Below are positions 19,992 through 28,507 of a stretch of 64,000 nt of DNA, piece after piece. The notes under the pieces are model-generated. The model ran no database searches. It had not been told where the DNA came from and saw only the letters and a program-made list of their open reading frames with translations. The position numbers and the translations under genes are program-made. Numbering within the stretch: position 1 is the stretch's first letter; the number at the start of each line of letters is the position of its first letter. The stretch is taken from positions 3,157,501-3,221,500 of the forward strand of contig NZ_CP146609.1 of NCBI RefSeq assembly GCF_037094465.1. Direction: 5' to 3'. This DNA comes from Pseudodesulfovibrio sp. 5S69 (GTDB lineage Bacteria > Desulfobacterota > Desulfovibrionia > Desulfovibrionales > Desulfovibrionaceae).

Positions 19992-20921
19992 ATGAAAGCA
20001 CCCTTCGTCAAGCAATCGACCCGCGACTACTACCGCGCATGCCGCGAAAACGGCATGTCCCTGTTCGAATTCATCCACGGCTACGTCTACGGGCGGTGGT
20101 GCTACCACTACATCGGCCTGGCCGGGGACAAGGACCCGTGGTGGCGCTGGCTGTGGGTTCCGCTGGTCCTCATCATCGACCGGGTCCACCCGTTCACCGA
20201 GAACGACGCGCACCGCTCCGGAGACCCGGACCAGACCAAACCCACCTGGAGCGATGCCTACCACGGCAAGCCGCTGCCGCTGAACGAGGCCACCAAGCTG
20301 ATCCGCCTCGACCGGCCGGTGAACACCGCCCTGCCCGAGACCGTCCTGCCCTACACCCGGGCGCGCGACCTCATCCTGGACAACCCGGAAAAGATCGTCC
20401 TCCTGGACTGCCCCTGCCGCGCGGGCATGAAGAACCCGTGCACGCCCACGGACGTCTGCATCCTCATCGGCGATCCCTTCGCCACCTTCATGCTCGAACA
20501 CCACCCGGACAAGACGCGGGCCATCACCGCGGACGAGGCCGTGGCCGTGGTCAAGGCCGAGCAGGCTCGCGGCCACGTGTCCCACGCCTTTTTCAAGGAC
20601 GTGGCCCTCGGCAAGTTCTACGCCATCTGCAACTGTTGCGCCTGCTGCTGCGGGGCCATGAAGGCCCACGCCATGGGCATCCCCATGCTCTGCTCGTCGG
20701 GCTACCTCGCCCAGGTGGACCAGGATTTGTGCACGAAGTGCGGCACCTGCGCCCAGAAATGCCAGTTCAAGGCCATCGGCTTCAACAAGGAAGGCGCCTA
20801 CATCCGCGAGGACCGCTGCATGGGCTGCGGCGTGTGCACGTTGTCTTGCAGCAAGGACGCCATCACCTTGCGGCTGGCCCCCGAAAAGGGAGAGCCCCTC
20901 AAGGTCGACGCCCTGCATTAG
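19992..20921 (+). CDS. Cysteine-rich protein with C-terminal 2[4Fe-4S] ferredoxin domain
   Basis: A 309-residue cytoplasmic protein not matched to a characterised enzyme. Residues 1-130 are unlike known domains. A cysteine-rich middle follows: CPCRAGMKNPCTPTDVC (about 138-154) and CNCCACCCGAMKAHA (about 215-229). The C-terminus is a bacterial ferredoxin with two clusters, CTKCGTCAQKC and CMGCGVCTLSC. At least 18 cysteines suggest three or more metal centres. It is monocistronic with its own promoter and a strong terminator. An electron-transfer or redox-sensing role is likely; partners are unknown. Confidence 0.8.
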   Translation: MKAPFVKQSTRDYYRACRENGMSLFEFIHGYVYGRWCYHYIGLAGDKDPWWRWLWVPLVLIIDRVHPFTENDAHRSGDPDQTKPTWSDAYHGKPLPLNEATKLIRLDRPVNTALPETVLPYTRARDLILDNPEKIVLLDCPCRAGMKNPCTPTDVCILIGDPFATFMLEHHPDKTRAITADEAVAVVKAEQARGHVSHAFFKDVALGKFYAICNCCACCCGAMKAHAMGIPMLCSSGYLAQVDQDLCTKCGTCAQKCQFKAIGFNKEGAYIREDRCMGCGVCTLSCSKDAITLRLAPEKGEPLKVDALH

Positions 20922-20946
20922 CGGTTTAATCCCGAATCCCGGTATG

Positions 20947-20989
20947 CGGGCACGAAAAAAGGCGCTTGAAGCGCCTTTTTTCGTGCCCG
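20947..20989. terminator. Bidirectional terminator
   Basis: A perfect 19-bp stem (20947-20965 with 20971-20989) around a TTGAA loop, with A6/T6 tracts inside the stem, separating two convergent genes. Confidence 0.92.
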
Positions 20990-21002
20990 TGGCTTGAATG
21001 CG

Positions 21003-21383
21003 TCAGGCCAGGGTGATGGTCAGCGGGATGATGTGGAGTTCGCGGGAGATTTCGCGGGTGTTGCCGAACTTCCAGTCGGCGGACGGGGCTCCGGCGGCCT
21101 GGGCCACGGCTTCGGCAATGCCGCTTACGTTGATGACCGGATGCCGGGAGAAGACCTGGGGCAGGCCGTAGGTCAGGTTGCAGGCCAGGCACTTGCCGGG
21201 GCGCTGGGTGAGCTTGAGCTCGAAGTCCAGGTCCTGGCCCCGGCTCCCCGCAAAGGCCAGGGCGATGTCGTAGCTGCCTTCCTCGGCGTCGCCGAACAGG
21301 GCCTCGAAAAACGCCTCGGTGCGCTCGGGCGGGAAGATGGCCTGCAAGGTGTCCTCGGTAAAGATATGGCCGTATGGGCTCAT
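21003..21383 (-). CDS. Conserved-looking hypothetical protein
   Basis: A 126-residue soluble protein with GGGGGA before the ATG. No signal peptide or membrane segment. The sequence has a single CLAC pair (PGKCLACNLTYGLPQVFSRHP) and ends in a tryptophan-containing stretch SADWKFGNTREISRELHIIPL. Normal codon use, good ribosome-binding site and a terminator support a real gene. I do not recognise a characterised family. Confidence 0.75.
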   Translation of the reverse strand: MSPYGHIFTEDTLQAIFPPERTEAFFEALFGDAEEGSYDIALAFAGSRGQDLDFELKLTQRPGKCLACNLTYGLPQVFSRHPVINVSGIAEAVAQAAGAPSADWKFGNTREISRELHIIPLTITLA

Positions 21384-21497
21384 GAACGGTCCCCCAAAAG
21401 CAAATGGTTTGCTGGAACGCCTACTCGGGCAAGGCCACGTGTGTACCTAAAAACCCCGCACCGGGCAAGACTCTCCGGCGCGGGTTCCCTGGCATGG

Positions 21498-22784
21498 CTA
21501 AACGTAGAGGAAGAAGAGGGCCACCCCCGAGGCCAGGAAGACGAGGCACGGGGCCACCACCTTACGCCAGGTCCGGCCCAGGTCGCACTGGAAGTATTCG
21601 CAGGTCAGGATGAAGCAGATGTGGATGGGCGAGATCATCACGCCGGTGAAGCCGCAGAAGGTGGCCAGGACTATGTAGGGCACGGTCTGGTCCTGCATGC
21701 CCAGCGAGGAGAGCACGCCGAGCAGCAGCGGGAAGGTCGCGCCGACAAAGGCCACATTGATGCCCGCGACCATGCCCACCAGGAACGGCAGGAACGCGGC
21801 CGAGGCGAACAAGGCCGCGTCGCCGCCCGCCACACGTGCCATTTCCTGAACAACGCCCGCTCCCTGGAGAATGTCCTTGAAGATGAAGATGGCGCAGATG
21901 ACCGAGATCATGGACCACAGGGAGCGCTTGGACAGCACCTTACGCAGAAAGTTCAGGCCGAGCTGGGTGTTCTGGACCATGACGCAAACCACGGCGGCGG
22001 CCAGGGCCGCGACCACGCCGAACTCGAAGGGGATGGACGGTGCAAGCGCGGCGATGGAGGTCTCAAGCCCGATGGCCCCGACGATGGCGATGAGCAGGGG
22101 CAGCCCTTCCCGGAGAGCCGCGGATTTGCTCCGGGTGGTCAGGGGCATGGGCACGGTCAGGTCCTTGGCGCCGAGCACGCCGGGCCGCAGGAAGAAGAAC
22201 CAGCCGGTCAAAAGCATGATCGGAGTGGCGGGCCAGGTGTAGGAGACGAGGTCGATGATCTGGAGGTCGGCCAGAGCCAGGGTCAGGATGATGCCGGGAT
22301 ACAGCGGCCAGATCAACTCCCAGACGTGGCGGAACCAGTAATTGAGCACGGCCCGGTCCGAGTTGCTGATGCGCATGTCCTCGGACACGGTCTTGATCAT
22401 GGGCGCGGAAAAGACCGCGCCGCCGGGCATGGGCAGCAGCCCGATGAGGGCGGGGAAAAAGACGAGCCGGAGCCTCGGGCTGGTCAGGAAGCCGGACAGG
22501 GCCTCCATGAGCCGCTTGGACTGGCCGGACCGCTCCATGGCGTCGCTCAGGATCAGGATGAGGCCGACGATGGCGGCCAGGAACAGGAACTTGTCCTGGG
22601 TCAGGGCCAGGGCGCCTGTCTTGACGATGGGCAGCACGCCCATGCCGAAGAGCAGCCCCATGGCCACGCCGCCCAGAAGGATGGACAGCCCCAGGCCGAT
22701 GCGCAGGCGCATGCCCGCGAGCATGAGCAGAAAGGAGAAGAGGACCTTGAGAAAGGGAGCGAGAGTGACGAACAGCGAATCCAT
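21498..22784 (-). CDS. DUF401-family integral membrane protein
   Basis: A 428-residue polytopic protein with about eleven hydrophobic helices, resembling the DUF401 (AF_0261-type) family, distantly like anion/organic-acid permeases of the ion-transporter superfamily. The start at 22784 (MDSLFVTLAPFLKVLFSFLL) follows AAGGA; the frame is open further upstream but without a site. A conserved-looking loop is PALIGLLPMPGGAVFSAPMI, repeated in weak form as GFTGVMISPIHICFILTCEYF in the second half, which suggests an inverted-repeat transporter fold. Substrate unknown. Confidence 0.8.
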   Translation of the reverse strand: MDSLFVTLAPFLKVLFSFLLMLAGMRLRIGLGLSILLGGVAMGLLFGMGVLPIVKTGALALTQDKFLFLAAIVGLILILSDAMERSGQSKRLMEALSGFLTSPRLRLVFFPALIGLLPMPGGAVFSAPMIKTVSEDMRISNSDRAVLNYWFRHVWELIWPLYPGIILTLALADLQIIDLVSYTWPATPIMLLTGWFFFLRPGVLGAKDLTVPMPLTTRSKSAALREGLPLLIAIVGAIGLETSIAALAPSIPFEFGVVAALAAAVVCVMVQNTQLGLNFLRKVLSKRSLWSMISVICAIFIFKDILQGAGVVQEMARVAGGDAALFASAAFLPFLVGMVAGINVAFVGATFPLLLGVLSSLGMQDQTVPYIVLATFCGFTGVMISPIHICFILTCEYFQCDLGRTWRKVVAPCLVFLASGVALFFLYV

Positions 22785-22995
22785 GCGAAAATTCCTTGTG
22801 CGTAGGGATGAAGACGGCGTCGGGGACCGGACCAGCTTCCGTTCTTCGGGATCAAAATGCAAGCAAAAGCCGCAGCCTTGTCCGGGACCGAGGAAGCCGG
22901 AAAGGATTCCGGCCCCTTGCCCGGACCGCCGCATTGCGTTACAGAGTATGTCGCAGGCAAGGTCTATCACCACGTAGAGACATGGATACGCGAGC

Positions 22996-23463
22996 ATGAA
23001 CAAGAAACAGATACGAGCCCACATTTTTTCCACCATCATCAGCAAGGTCGAGGAGCAGGACGAAAGCCGTCGGCTGGAGGCCCTGAACGAATTCCTGGCC
23101 GTGACCGGCACCGCAGGCAACGCCCCGGATCAGGTGGCCAGCCTGATTCCGCCCATCATGCACGAGCTCTACGAGAAGTGGATCACCCTGTTCATCGACC
23201 GGCTGCTCGAAACCGTGGATGCGAAGAACATCGAGCTGCTGTGCGACGGTTCCGACGACAACAACGCCGCCCTGGTCCTGGCCTACGTCATGTTCCTGGA
23301 GTCCGCGCGCATGGAGAAGCAGATCGACGAGGACCTGCGCCAGCACGGTATGAAGGGCACGGGGCAGGACGACATGGGCGACGTGGCCGCCAGCTACATC
23401 CGCGCCCAGATGGCCAAGATCGCCCAGCAAATGGGCGACGACGAGCCCAAGGGCAACTGCTGA
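22996..23463 (+). CDS. Hypothetical helical protein
   Basis: A 155-residue acidic protein predicted to be mostly helical, with no signal peptide. It contains the stretch MHELYEKWITLFIDRLLETVDAKN split over residues 52-76 and a C-terminal MGDVAASYIRAQMAKIAQQMG helix. Codon use matches neighbours and a strong terminator follows, so it is likely real. No family recognised. Confidence 0.7.
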   Translation: MNKKQIRAHIFSTIISKVEEQDESRRLEALNEFLAVTGTAGNAPDQVASLIPPIMHELYEKWITLFIDRLLETVDAKNIELLCDGSDDNNAALVLAYVMFLESARMEKQIDEDLRQHGMKGTGQDDMGDVAASYIRAQMAKIAQQMGDDEPKGNC

Positions 23464-23472
23464 GCGCCCTTT

Positions 23473-23526
23473 CCGGACGCGAAAACGCCCCGTCACCGTT
23501 GAGTGGCGGGGCGTTTTCGCGTCCGG
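23473..23526. terminator. Bidirectional terminator
   Basis: A perfect 20-bp stem (23473-23492 with 23507-23526) with internal A4/T4 tracts, shared by two convergent genes. Confidence 0.92.
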
Positions 23527-23543
23527 GTCAGGGATACCCGCGA

Positions 23544-24071
23544 TCAACCCACGGCGTCGCCGGACTCGGCAATGGCCTTTTCCACGGCCAGGGCGATGTC
23601 CTCGTCCGGGTCGGGCTGGTGGCTCTCGATGAGCCCCAGTTGGAGGTTGAGTTCGCGCATGACCTTCACGGCGGACGGGTTGAAATAGCGGGACCACACG
23701 GCCGGGGTCTTCTCCGGCCGCCCCAGACGGACCAGGGTCAGCCCGAGGTAGAGAAAGGCGTCCTGGTAGGTCTGGTCGATGCGCAAGGTCCGTTCGAACT
23801 CAAGCTTGGCCTGGCGGTACATGCCGAGCCGGTAGGAGCAGACCCCGAGCCGGTAGCGCACGTCCGCGTCGTTCTTGTCCTGTTCGATGCACTCCTTGTA
23901 CTTGAGGCGCGCCCCTTCCCAGTTTTCGTCCACGTACAGTGCGTTGGCCGCCTTGACCACGTCGATGCCCCCGGCGGTCGAGGCCACGGGCTGGTCGTCC
24001 TCCTTCCTGATGCGGCGCACGGCCCCGAACAGGAAATTGCGGCGGGATTTGTCGATCTTCTTTTCGGCCAT
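23544..24071 (-). CDS. TPR-repeat protein
   Basis: A 175-residue protein with two to three tetratricopeptide repeats: ALYVDENWEGARLKYKECIE (about 44-63), RYRLGVCSYRLGMYRQAKLE (about 72-91) and AFLYLGLTLVRLGRPEKTPA (about 104-123). GGAGG precedes the ATG. No signal peptide; a basic N-terminus (KKIDKSRRNFLFGAVRRIRK) resembles the start of some Tat-type or redox-module proteins but lacks a hydrophobic core. It is divergent from the aor operon. It probably acts as a protein-protein adaptor; the partner is unknown. Confidence 0.8.
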   Translation of the reverse strand: MAEKKIDKSRRNFLFGAVRRIRKEDDQPVASTAGGIDVVKAANALYVDENWEGARLKYKECIEQDKNDADVRYRLGVCSYRLGMYRQAKLEFERTLRIDQTYQDAFLYLGLTLVRLGRPEKTPAVWSRYFNPSAVKVMRELNLQLGLIESHQPDPDEDIALAVEKAIAESGDAVG

Positions 24072-24163
24072 GTTTCCTCCGGTCCGCAGAATACCCGTTT
24101 CACCCGCATCGTCAAGACGGCAACCGGTTGCCTTTTCAGGCGGTTCATGGAAGATTCCTCCCC

Positions 24164-25915
24164 ATGGACGAATTCTACGGCCGGACCGGCATGGTCCTCC
24201 ATATAGACCTGACCACGGGCACGGCCACTCCCGAACACCCGGACGAGGCCGTCTACGGGCGGTATCTCGGCGGCCGGGGGCTGGCCGGGTACTACCTGCA
24301 CCCCTTTGCCGACCGCGAATACACCGACCCGGAACTCCCCTTGCTCATCTTCACCGGCCCGCTGACCGGGACCGACTCGCCCACCTCCGGGCGCGGCACG
24401 ATCCTGTCCCGCTCGCCCCTGACCGGGGCCGTGTGCGACGGCTCCATCGGCGGCGGCCTGCCCACCCGGCTGAAAAAGGCCGGATACGACGGCCTGGTCA
24501 TCACCGGCCGCGCCGAGACGCCCTGCGGCATCGAGATCGACGACCACGACGTGCGCGTGGTCGAGACCTCCTTGTGGGGCACGGACTCGGACGCGGTCCT
24601 GCACGGGCTGGAACGGCAACTGCCCGAGGACACTTCGCTGGCCTGCATCGGCCCGGCGGCGGAGAACGGTTCGCTCCTCGGCTCGGTGGCCGTGGACCAC
24701 CGCCACGGCGGCGTGCGCGGCGGACTCGGCCTGGTCTGGGCGGCCAAAAATCTCAAATATCTGACCGTGCGCGGCAGCGGCGAGGTCCGGGTCCACGACC
24801 CGGCGGCCCTCGCGGAAGCGCGCGAGGCCATCGTGCGCCTGACCATGGCCTCGCCCGTGCTCATGGGCGGCCACGGCTTCTCGCACTGGGGCACCGGGGC
24901 CCTGTTCGACCTGATCAACTCGCGGCGCATGCTGCCCACGGACAATTTCCAAAAGACCTTTTTCGAACAGGGGGCCGCAGTCAATGCCGCCGCCCTGGCC
25001 GAGCTGTACAAGCCCCGCGACCACGGCTGCCTCGGCTGCCACATCCACTGCCGCAAGATCGCCCGGGACGGACGCAGCCTGCCCGGCTTCGAAACCATGG
25101 CCCACTTCACCGCAAACGTGGGCAACGCGGACCCCGAATCGGCCATGGAAGCGGCGGACCTGTGCGGCAAGCTCGGACTGGACCCGATCTCGGCCGCGTC
25201 CACCCTGGCCTGCCTGCGCGAGATCACCGGCCAGGACTACACGGACAAGACGCTCCTCTCGACCCTGCGCGCCATGGCCGAGGGCGGCGACCTGGCCAAG
25301 GGCGCCCTCAACCTGGCCCAGGCGTGCGGCCGCCCGGAAGCGGCCATGACGGTCAAAGGGCTGGAGCTCCCCGCCTTCGACCCGCGTGGCGGCTACGGCC
25401 TGGCCCTGGCCTACGCCGTGTCCACCCGCGGCGGCTGCCATCAGCACGCCTACCCCATCAGCCACGAGGTCCTGCGCAAACCCGTGGCCACGGACCGCTT
25501 CACCTTCAGCGGCAAGGCGCGGATCATCAAGCTGGCCGAGGACACCATCGCGGCCTGCGACTCCATGAACGCCTGCCGCCTCATCTTCCTGGCCGCCGGG
25601 CTCGAAGAGTACGCCAAGGCACTCACGGCGGTCACCGGACAGGACTGGTCGGTCCAGTCCCTGCTCGAAGTCGGCGAACGGACCACCGTAAACGAGCGGC
25701 GCATGAACGCGGGAAACGGCTTCGACGCCACGGACGACGATCTGCCCGGGCGGTTTTTCACCGAGCCCGGGACTTCGGGCGGCGGCGTGGAAATCCCGCC
25801 CATAGACCGCGAGAAATTTCTCCAGGCCCGGCGCAACTACTACGCCGTGCGCGGGCTGGACGAGAACGGGGCCCCTACCACGGAAACGCTGCAACGGCTG
25901 GGGCTCGACCAATGA
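24164..25915 (+). CDS. aor: Aldehyde:ferredoxin oxidoreductase (first copy)
   Basis: A 583-residue enzyme of the AOR family, which oxidises aldehydes to acids with ferredoxin as acceptor using a bis-pyranopterin tungsten cofactor and one [4Fe-4S] cluster. Seen: the N-terminal GRYLGGRGLAGYYL, PTSGRGTILSRSPLTGAVCDG, cofactor-binding segments, and cluster ligands CLGCHIHC (about 290) with a later GGCHQH. The start at 24164 (MDEFYGRTGMVLHIDL) has only a distant GGAAG upstream. Its stop overlaps the next gene (ATGA). The aldehyde substrate is unknown; the linked aldolase suggests an aldehyde made by aldol cleavage. Confidence 0.92.
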   Translation: MDEFYGRTGMVLHIDLTTGTATPEHPDEAVYGRYLGGRGLAGYYLHPFADREYTDPELPLLIFTGPLTGTDSPTSGRGTILSRSPLTGAVCDGSIGGGLPTRLKKAGYDGLVITGRAETPCGIEIDDHDVRVVETSLWGTDSDAVLHGLERQLPEDTSLACIGPAAENGSLLGSVAVDHRHGGVRGGLGLVWAAKNLKYLTVRGSGEVRVHDPAALAEAREAIVRLTMASPVLMGGHGFSHWGTGALFDLINSRRMLPTDNFQKTFFEQGAAVNAAALAELYKPRDHGCLGCHIHCRKIARDGRSLPGFETMAHFTANVGNADPESAMEAADLCGKLGLDPISAASTLACLREITGQDYTDKTLLSTLRAMAEGGDLAKGALNLAQACGRPEAAMTVKGLELPAFDPRGGYGLALAYAVSTRGGCHQHAYPISHEVLRKPVATDRFTFSGKARIIKLAEDTIAACDSMNACRLIFLAAGLEEYAKALTAVTGQDWSVQSLLEVGERTTVNERRMNAGNGFDATDDDLPGRFFTEPGTSGGGVEIPPIDREKFLQARRNYYAVRGLDENGAPTTETLQRLGLDQ

Positions 25916-27084
25916 AGGCCCTCTGCGAAAAATACGCGGCCAAGCTGGCCGCCCAGGGACTGGCCTCCGGCACCGGGCCGGACGCGCCGTTGGTCGGCGG
26001 CCTGGACGCGGACCTGACCTGGAATCGCGAGGACCCGCGCACCGGCGAACTGGCCGGGCTGTTTTCGCGCCTGTCCATCAACTCCCTGGTGTTCATCCGC
26101 CCGGCCGAGCCTTACCGGACCATCCTGGACTTCCTGGCCGCGCGCAACCCGGACGGCATCCGGCCCGAGGACACCGAGACCCGGACTTTTTTGCACGACA
26201 TCCCGGTCTGCGCCGACTTCACCGCCGAAGCCATGGCCGCGCAGCTCAAGCGGCGCAAGGTCATCGTGATCCCCGGCCAGGGCGTGGCCGCCTGCGGCAC
26301 AGTCACGCCGGAACAGGGGTTCGTGTCCGTCTCATCACTGGTCTTCTCCTCCTTCGTGCTCTTCTTCTCGGACTACCTGAACCGTGCCCGGCGCGTCGAG
26401 TTGGACGACGAGTACGCAGACGCGTTCTCCCATGTGGTCCGGCTCCTGCCCGAGCCGCACACGGACCTGCCCGGGCTCGCTGCCGGGCCCTTCACCGACG
26501 AGGAAGGCGTAGTCGCGGCCATGGCCGAAGCGGGCCGCAAGGTCGTGGGCTACGGCCTGGTTGATTCGTTCTTCGGCAATATTTCCTACAAGCTGGACGA
26601 GACCGTCTATATCTCGCAGACCGGCAGCTCCCTGGACGAACTCGAAGGGTGCATCGATCCGTGCCCCTTGGACGGCTCCACCACCAACGGGTTGACCGCG
26701 TCGAGCGAGCTGTCCGCCCACGAGGACGTCTACCGCCGATCAAACTATGACTGCATCCTGCACGGCCACCCGAAATTCTCGGTAATCATGTCCATGGACT
26801 GCGAGCGCGACGACTGCCCCAACCGGGGCCACTGCCACATCCACTGCACCGAATGCCGGACCGTGGACGGCGTGCCCATCGTGCCCGGCGAGGTCGGCAC
26901 CGGCCCCACCGGGCTGTGCCACACCCTGCCGCCCGCCATGGCGGCAAACGGCGCGGCCATCGTCCACGGGCACGGCCTGTTCACCGCCGGAAACAACGAC
27001 TTCAACGCCCCCTTTGCCCGGCTCCTGGAGATCGAGAACCGCTGCCGGGACCTCTATTTCGACAGGCTGTCGCGCTATGCCTGA
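25912..27084 (+). CDS. Tandem class II aldolase/adducin-like protein
   Basis: A 390-residue protein overlapping aor by four bases. The C-terminal domain (about 195-390) has class II aldolase features: GNISYKLDETVYISQTGSSLDEL, the metal ligands in CILHGHP and AAIVHGHGLFTAG. The N-terminal half seems a degenerate copy (VIVIPGQGVAACGTVTPEQ takes the place of the HGH motif). An unusual insert between the ligand pairs has five cysteines (CERDDCPNRGHCHIHCTEC, about 295-313). A metal-dependent aldol cleavage feeding the linked oxidoreductase is plausible but not shown. Confidence 0.82.
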   Translation: MKALCEKYAAKLAAQGLASGTGPDAPLVGGLDADLTWNREDPRTGELAGLFSRLSINSLVFIRPAEPYRTILDFLAARNPDGIRPEDTETRTFLHDIPVCADFTAEAMAAQLKRRKVIVIPGQGVAACGTVTPEQGFVSVSSLVFSSFVLFFSDYLNRARRVELDDEYADAFSHVVRLLPEPHTDLPGLAAGPFTDEEGVVAAMAEAGRKVVGYGLVDSFFGNISYKLDETVYISQTGSSLDELEGCIDPCPLDGSTTNGLTASSELSAHEDVYRRSNYDCILHGHPKFSVIMSMDCERDDCPNRGHCHIHCTECRTVDGVPIVPGEVGTGPTGLCHTLPPAMAANGAAIVHGHGLFTAGNNDFNAPFARLLEIENRCRDLYFDRLSRYA

Positions 27085-27991
27085 TCCGAGCGCCCGCACC
27101 GGCCGTTCGTCGGACCGCGACTTCGGCCCCTTCCGGCCCGGCCCGGTACTGGCCTTCGTGCTCATCGTCTTCGCGGCCACCTGGGGAGTGGAAGGCGCAC
27201 TCATCGCGGACGGCCTGCGCTTCGACGACCTGGTGGGCCAGTCCGCGCCCGCCCTGTGGCTCATGGGCGTCATGTGGATTCCCGGCCTGGCCGCGCTCCT
27301 CGTGCCCCTGCTCCTGGAGCGGACCTCCGTGCGGGGCCTGATCCCGGTCCTCTCCCTGCGCATGGGGTCCGTCGGCCCCTACTTCCTCGGCATCGCCCTC
27401 ATTCCCGTCGCCTATGCCGTCATGTACGGCATTACATGGAGTGCCGGACTCTCCGGCTTCGACCCCGACCTGAACTCCTTATCCTCATTATCCGGCACAC
27501 CCATCGGCCGCAACACGGCCCTCCAGGTCTTGCTGCCCCTGTCCATCTTCCTCGGCCCGCTAATCAATTTCGTCTTCGGCCTGGGCGAGGAACTGGGCTG
27601 GCGCGGGTTCCTGCTGCCCCGGCTCATGCCGCTGGGCAAACCCGCCGCCTACCTCATTCTCGGCCTGCTCTGGGGCCTGTGGCACGCGCCCCTGATCCTC
27701 GCCGGGCTCAACTATCCCAGCCAGCCTGCCCCCGGCATCCTGATGATGTGCCTCATCTGCCTGGCCTTCGGCGCGTTCCTCAACGAGATGACCCTGCACT
27801 ACCGGTCCTCCATCCTGGCCGGATTCCTCCACGGCGCTGCCAACGCCCAGGGCTACGGCATCTGGGCCTGGATGTTCCCCGGCGCCCACCCGCTCCTCGG
27901 CGGCGCCATGGGCCTGACCGGCGTCCTCACCTGGACCGCCCTCACCTGTCTCACCATCACCGTGCTCCGCAGACTGCGGCGCGCCCAATAA
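27077..27991 (+). CDS. CPBP-family intramembrane metalloprotease
   Basis: A 304-residue membrane protein with seven to eight helices and the CPBP (CaaX-protease/Abi) motifs: GEELGWRGFLLP (glutamate pair and arginine), the LLWGLWHAPLIL helix and FLHGAANAQG. It starts at ATG 27077 inside the end of the aldolase gene, so the three genes form an overlapping operon. Family members cleave within membranes or modify prenylated or peptide substrates; the target here is unknown and the link to aldehyde oxidation is not obvious. Confidence 0.88.
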   Translation: MPDPSARTGRSSDRDFGPFRPGPVLAFVLIVFAATWGVEGALIADGLRFDDLVGQSAPALWLMGVMWIPGLAALLVPLLLERTSVRGLIPVLSLRMGSVGPYFLGIALIPVAYAVMYGITWSAGLSGFDPDLNSLSSLSGTPIGRNTALQVLLPLSIFLGPLINFVFGLGEELGWRGFLLPRLMPLGKPAAYLILGLLWGLWHAPLILAGLNYPSQPAPGILMMCLICLAFGAFLNEMTLHYRSSILAGFLHGAANAQGYGIWAWMFPGAHPLLGGAMGLTGVLTWTALTCLTITVLRRLRRAQ

Positions 27992-28060
27992 GCCTCCGGC
28001 GGGGCCTCGCCGGCCGGGCGTCTCCGACGGCTTAAGAACCTTTTGAAAAAGGTTCTTAAG
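27992..28060. repeat. Intergenic palindromic repeat, Desulfovibrio-type
   Basis: GCCTCCGGCGGG (27992-28003) forms a stem with CGCCGG at 28008-28013, followed by a perfect 14-bp palindrome CTTAAGAACCTTTT / AAAAGGTTCTTAAG (28031-28044 with 28047-28060), then CATCTCCCAAACTTTTT. The GCCTCCGGCGGG block recurs at 51446. It may terminate the aor operon. Recurrence in related genomes is from memory, not computed. Confidence 0.6.
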
Positions 28061-28157
28061 CATCTCCCAAACTTTTTATCTCCGCTTCGCGGGCGAGACT
28101 CCCCAAAGGCCCCATGCCTAATCCCCTCAACTGGAGCAATTCGGATGCGCGCAGCAC

Positions 28158-28315
28158 CCGACAGCGGCTCTCTCTTCCGCCGCCAACTAGCACTCGGAAT
28201 AGGCTTTCGAGAGTGAGTCAGCTGTGCATTTTCTTTCGGTGGGCGCTGACCGCAGCGTAGCCGTCTACGTGAGATCAGCGCCCGCCGGAAAAATGTGCAG
28301 ATGGCCCGCTATCGG
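28158..28315. repeat. Long imperfect inverted-repeat element
   Basis: Part of a 564-bp stretch without a gene (27992-28555). Outer arms CCGACAGCGG (28158-28167) and CCGCTATCGG (28306-28315) pair 9 of 10; inner arms 28222-28249 and 28275-28300 pair over about 26 bp with a few mismatches (GGGCGCTGA with TCAGCGCCC at the core), closed by CGTAG/CTACG at the tip. A side hairpin CACTC/GAGTG sits at 28191-28215. The element could fold as a long RNA or be a mobile palindromic repeat. No coding potential is evident. Confidence 0.5.
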
Positions 28316-28335
28316 AAGCCGCCACGCACCATAAA

Positions 28336-28360
28336 AAAAGCCCCCTGCACGGGGGCTTTT
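28336..28360. terminator. Terminator, strongest on the minus strand
   Basis: AAAAGCCCCC (28336-28345) with GGGGGCTTTT (28351-28360), loop TGCAC. On the minus strand it is followed by TTTTTTTAT; on the plus strand only by TTTTG. Confidence 0.88.
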
Positions 28361-28501
28361 GTAAATGTTGCCTACTGAGGTTGCCGAGTTACGGGCCTCT
28401 ACCAAAGGACGTTGTTGTTAGCGGGTTGCCTTGAAACGCTGTCTAGGTTCACTAAATCATGCGGTTTGTCTGGCGTTGCCTGGAAACACTTCCTTTGACT
28501 T
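28336..28501 (-). ncRNA. Candidate small RNA with four GGCAAC motifs
   Basis: The 195 bp between the rubredoxin gene and the terminator have no open frame of note, yet end in a strong minus-strand terminator. A possible promoter lies at 28508-28537. The transcript of about 166 nt would carry GGCAAC four times (plus-strand GTTGCC at 28367, 28380, 28425 and 28475) in loop-like settings such as GGC-AAC-GCC and GAGG...CCTC. Composition is more AT-rich than the neighbours. I cannot match it to 6S, SRP, tmRNA, RNase P or a riboswitch. It could instead be a long structured 3' UTR of rubredoxin. Confidence 0.4.
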
Positions 28502-28507
28502 GATTCA

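Noticed and set aside
18182..20929. 915-codon plus-strand frame crossing wtpC, the exporter, DUF202 and ferredoxin genes
   Set aside because: It crosses four well-supported genes and two intergenic regions and its translation is Arg/Gly/Pro-rich without domains.
28361..28501. 6S RNA, SRP RNA, tmRNA or a known riboswitch for the structured region
   Set aside because: None of the conserved cores I know (tmRNA ends, SRP GGAA loop, c-di-GMP, cobalamin, glycine or TPP motifs) is recognisable; only a generic small-RNA call is kept.
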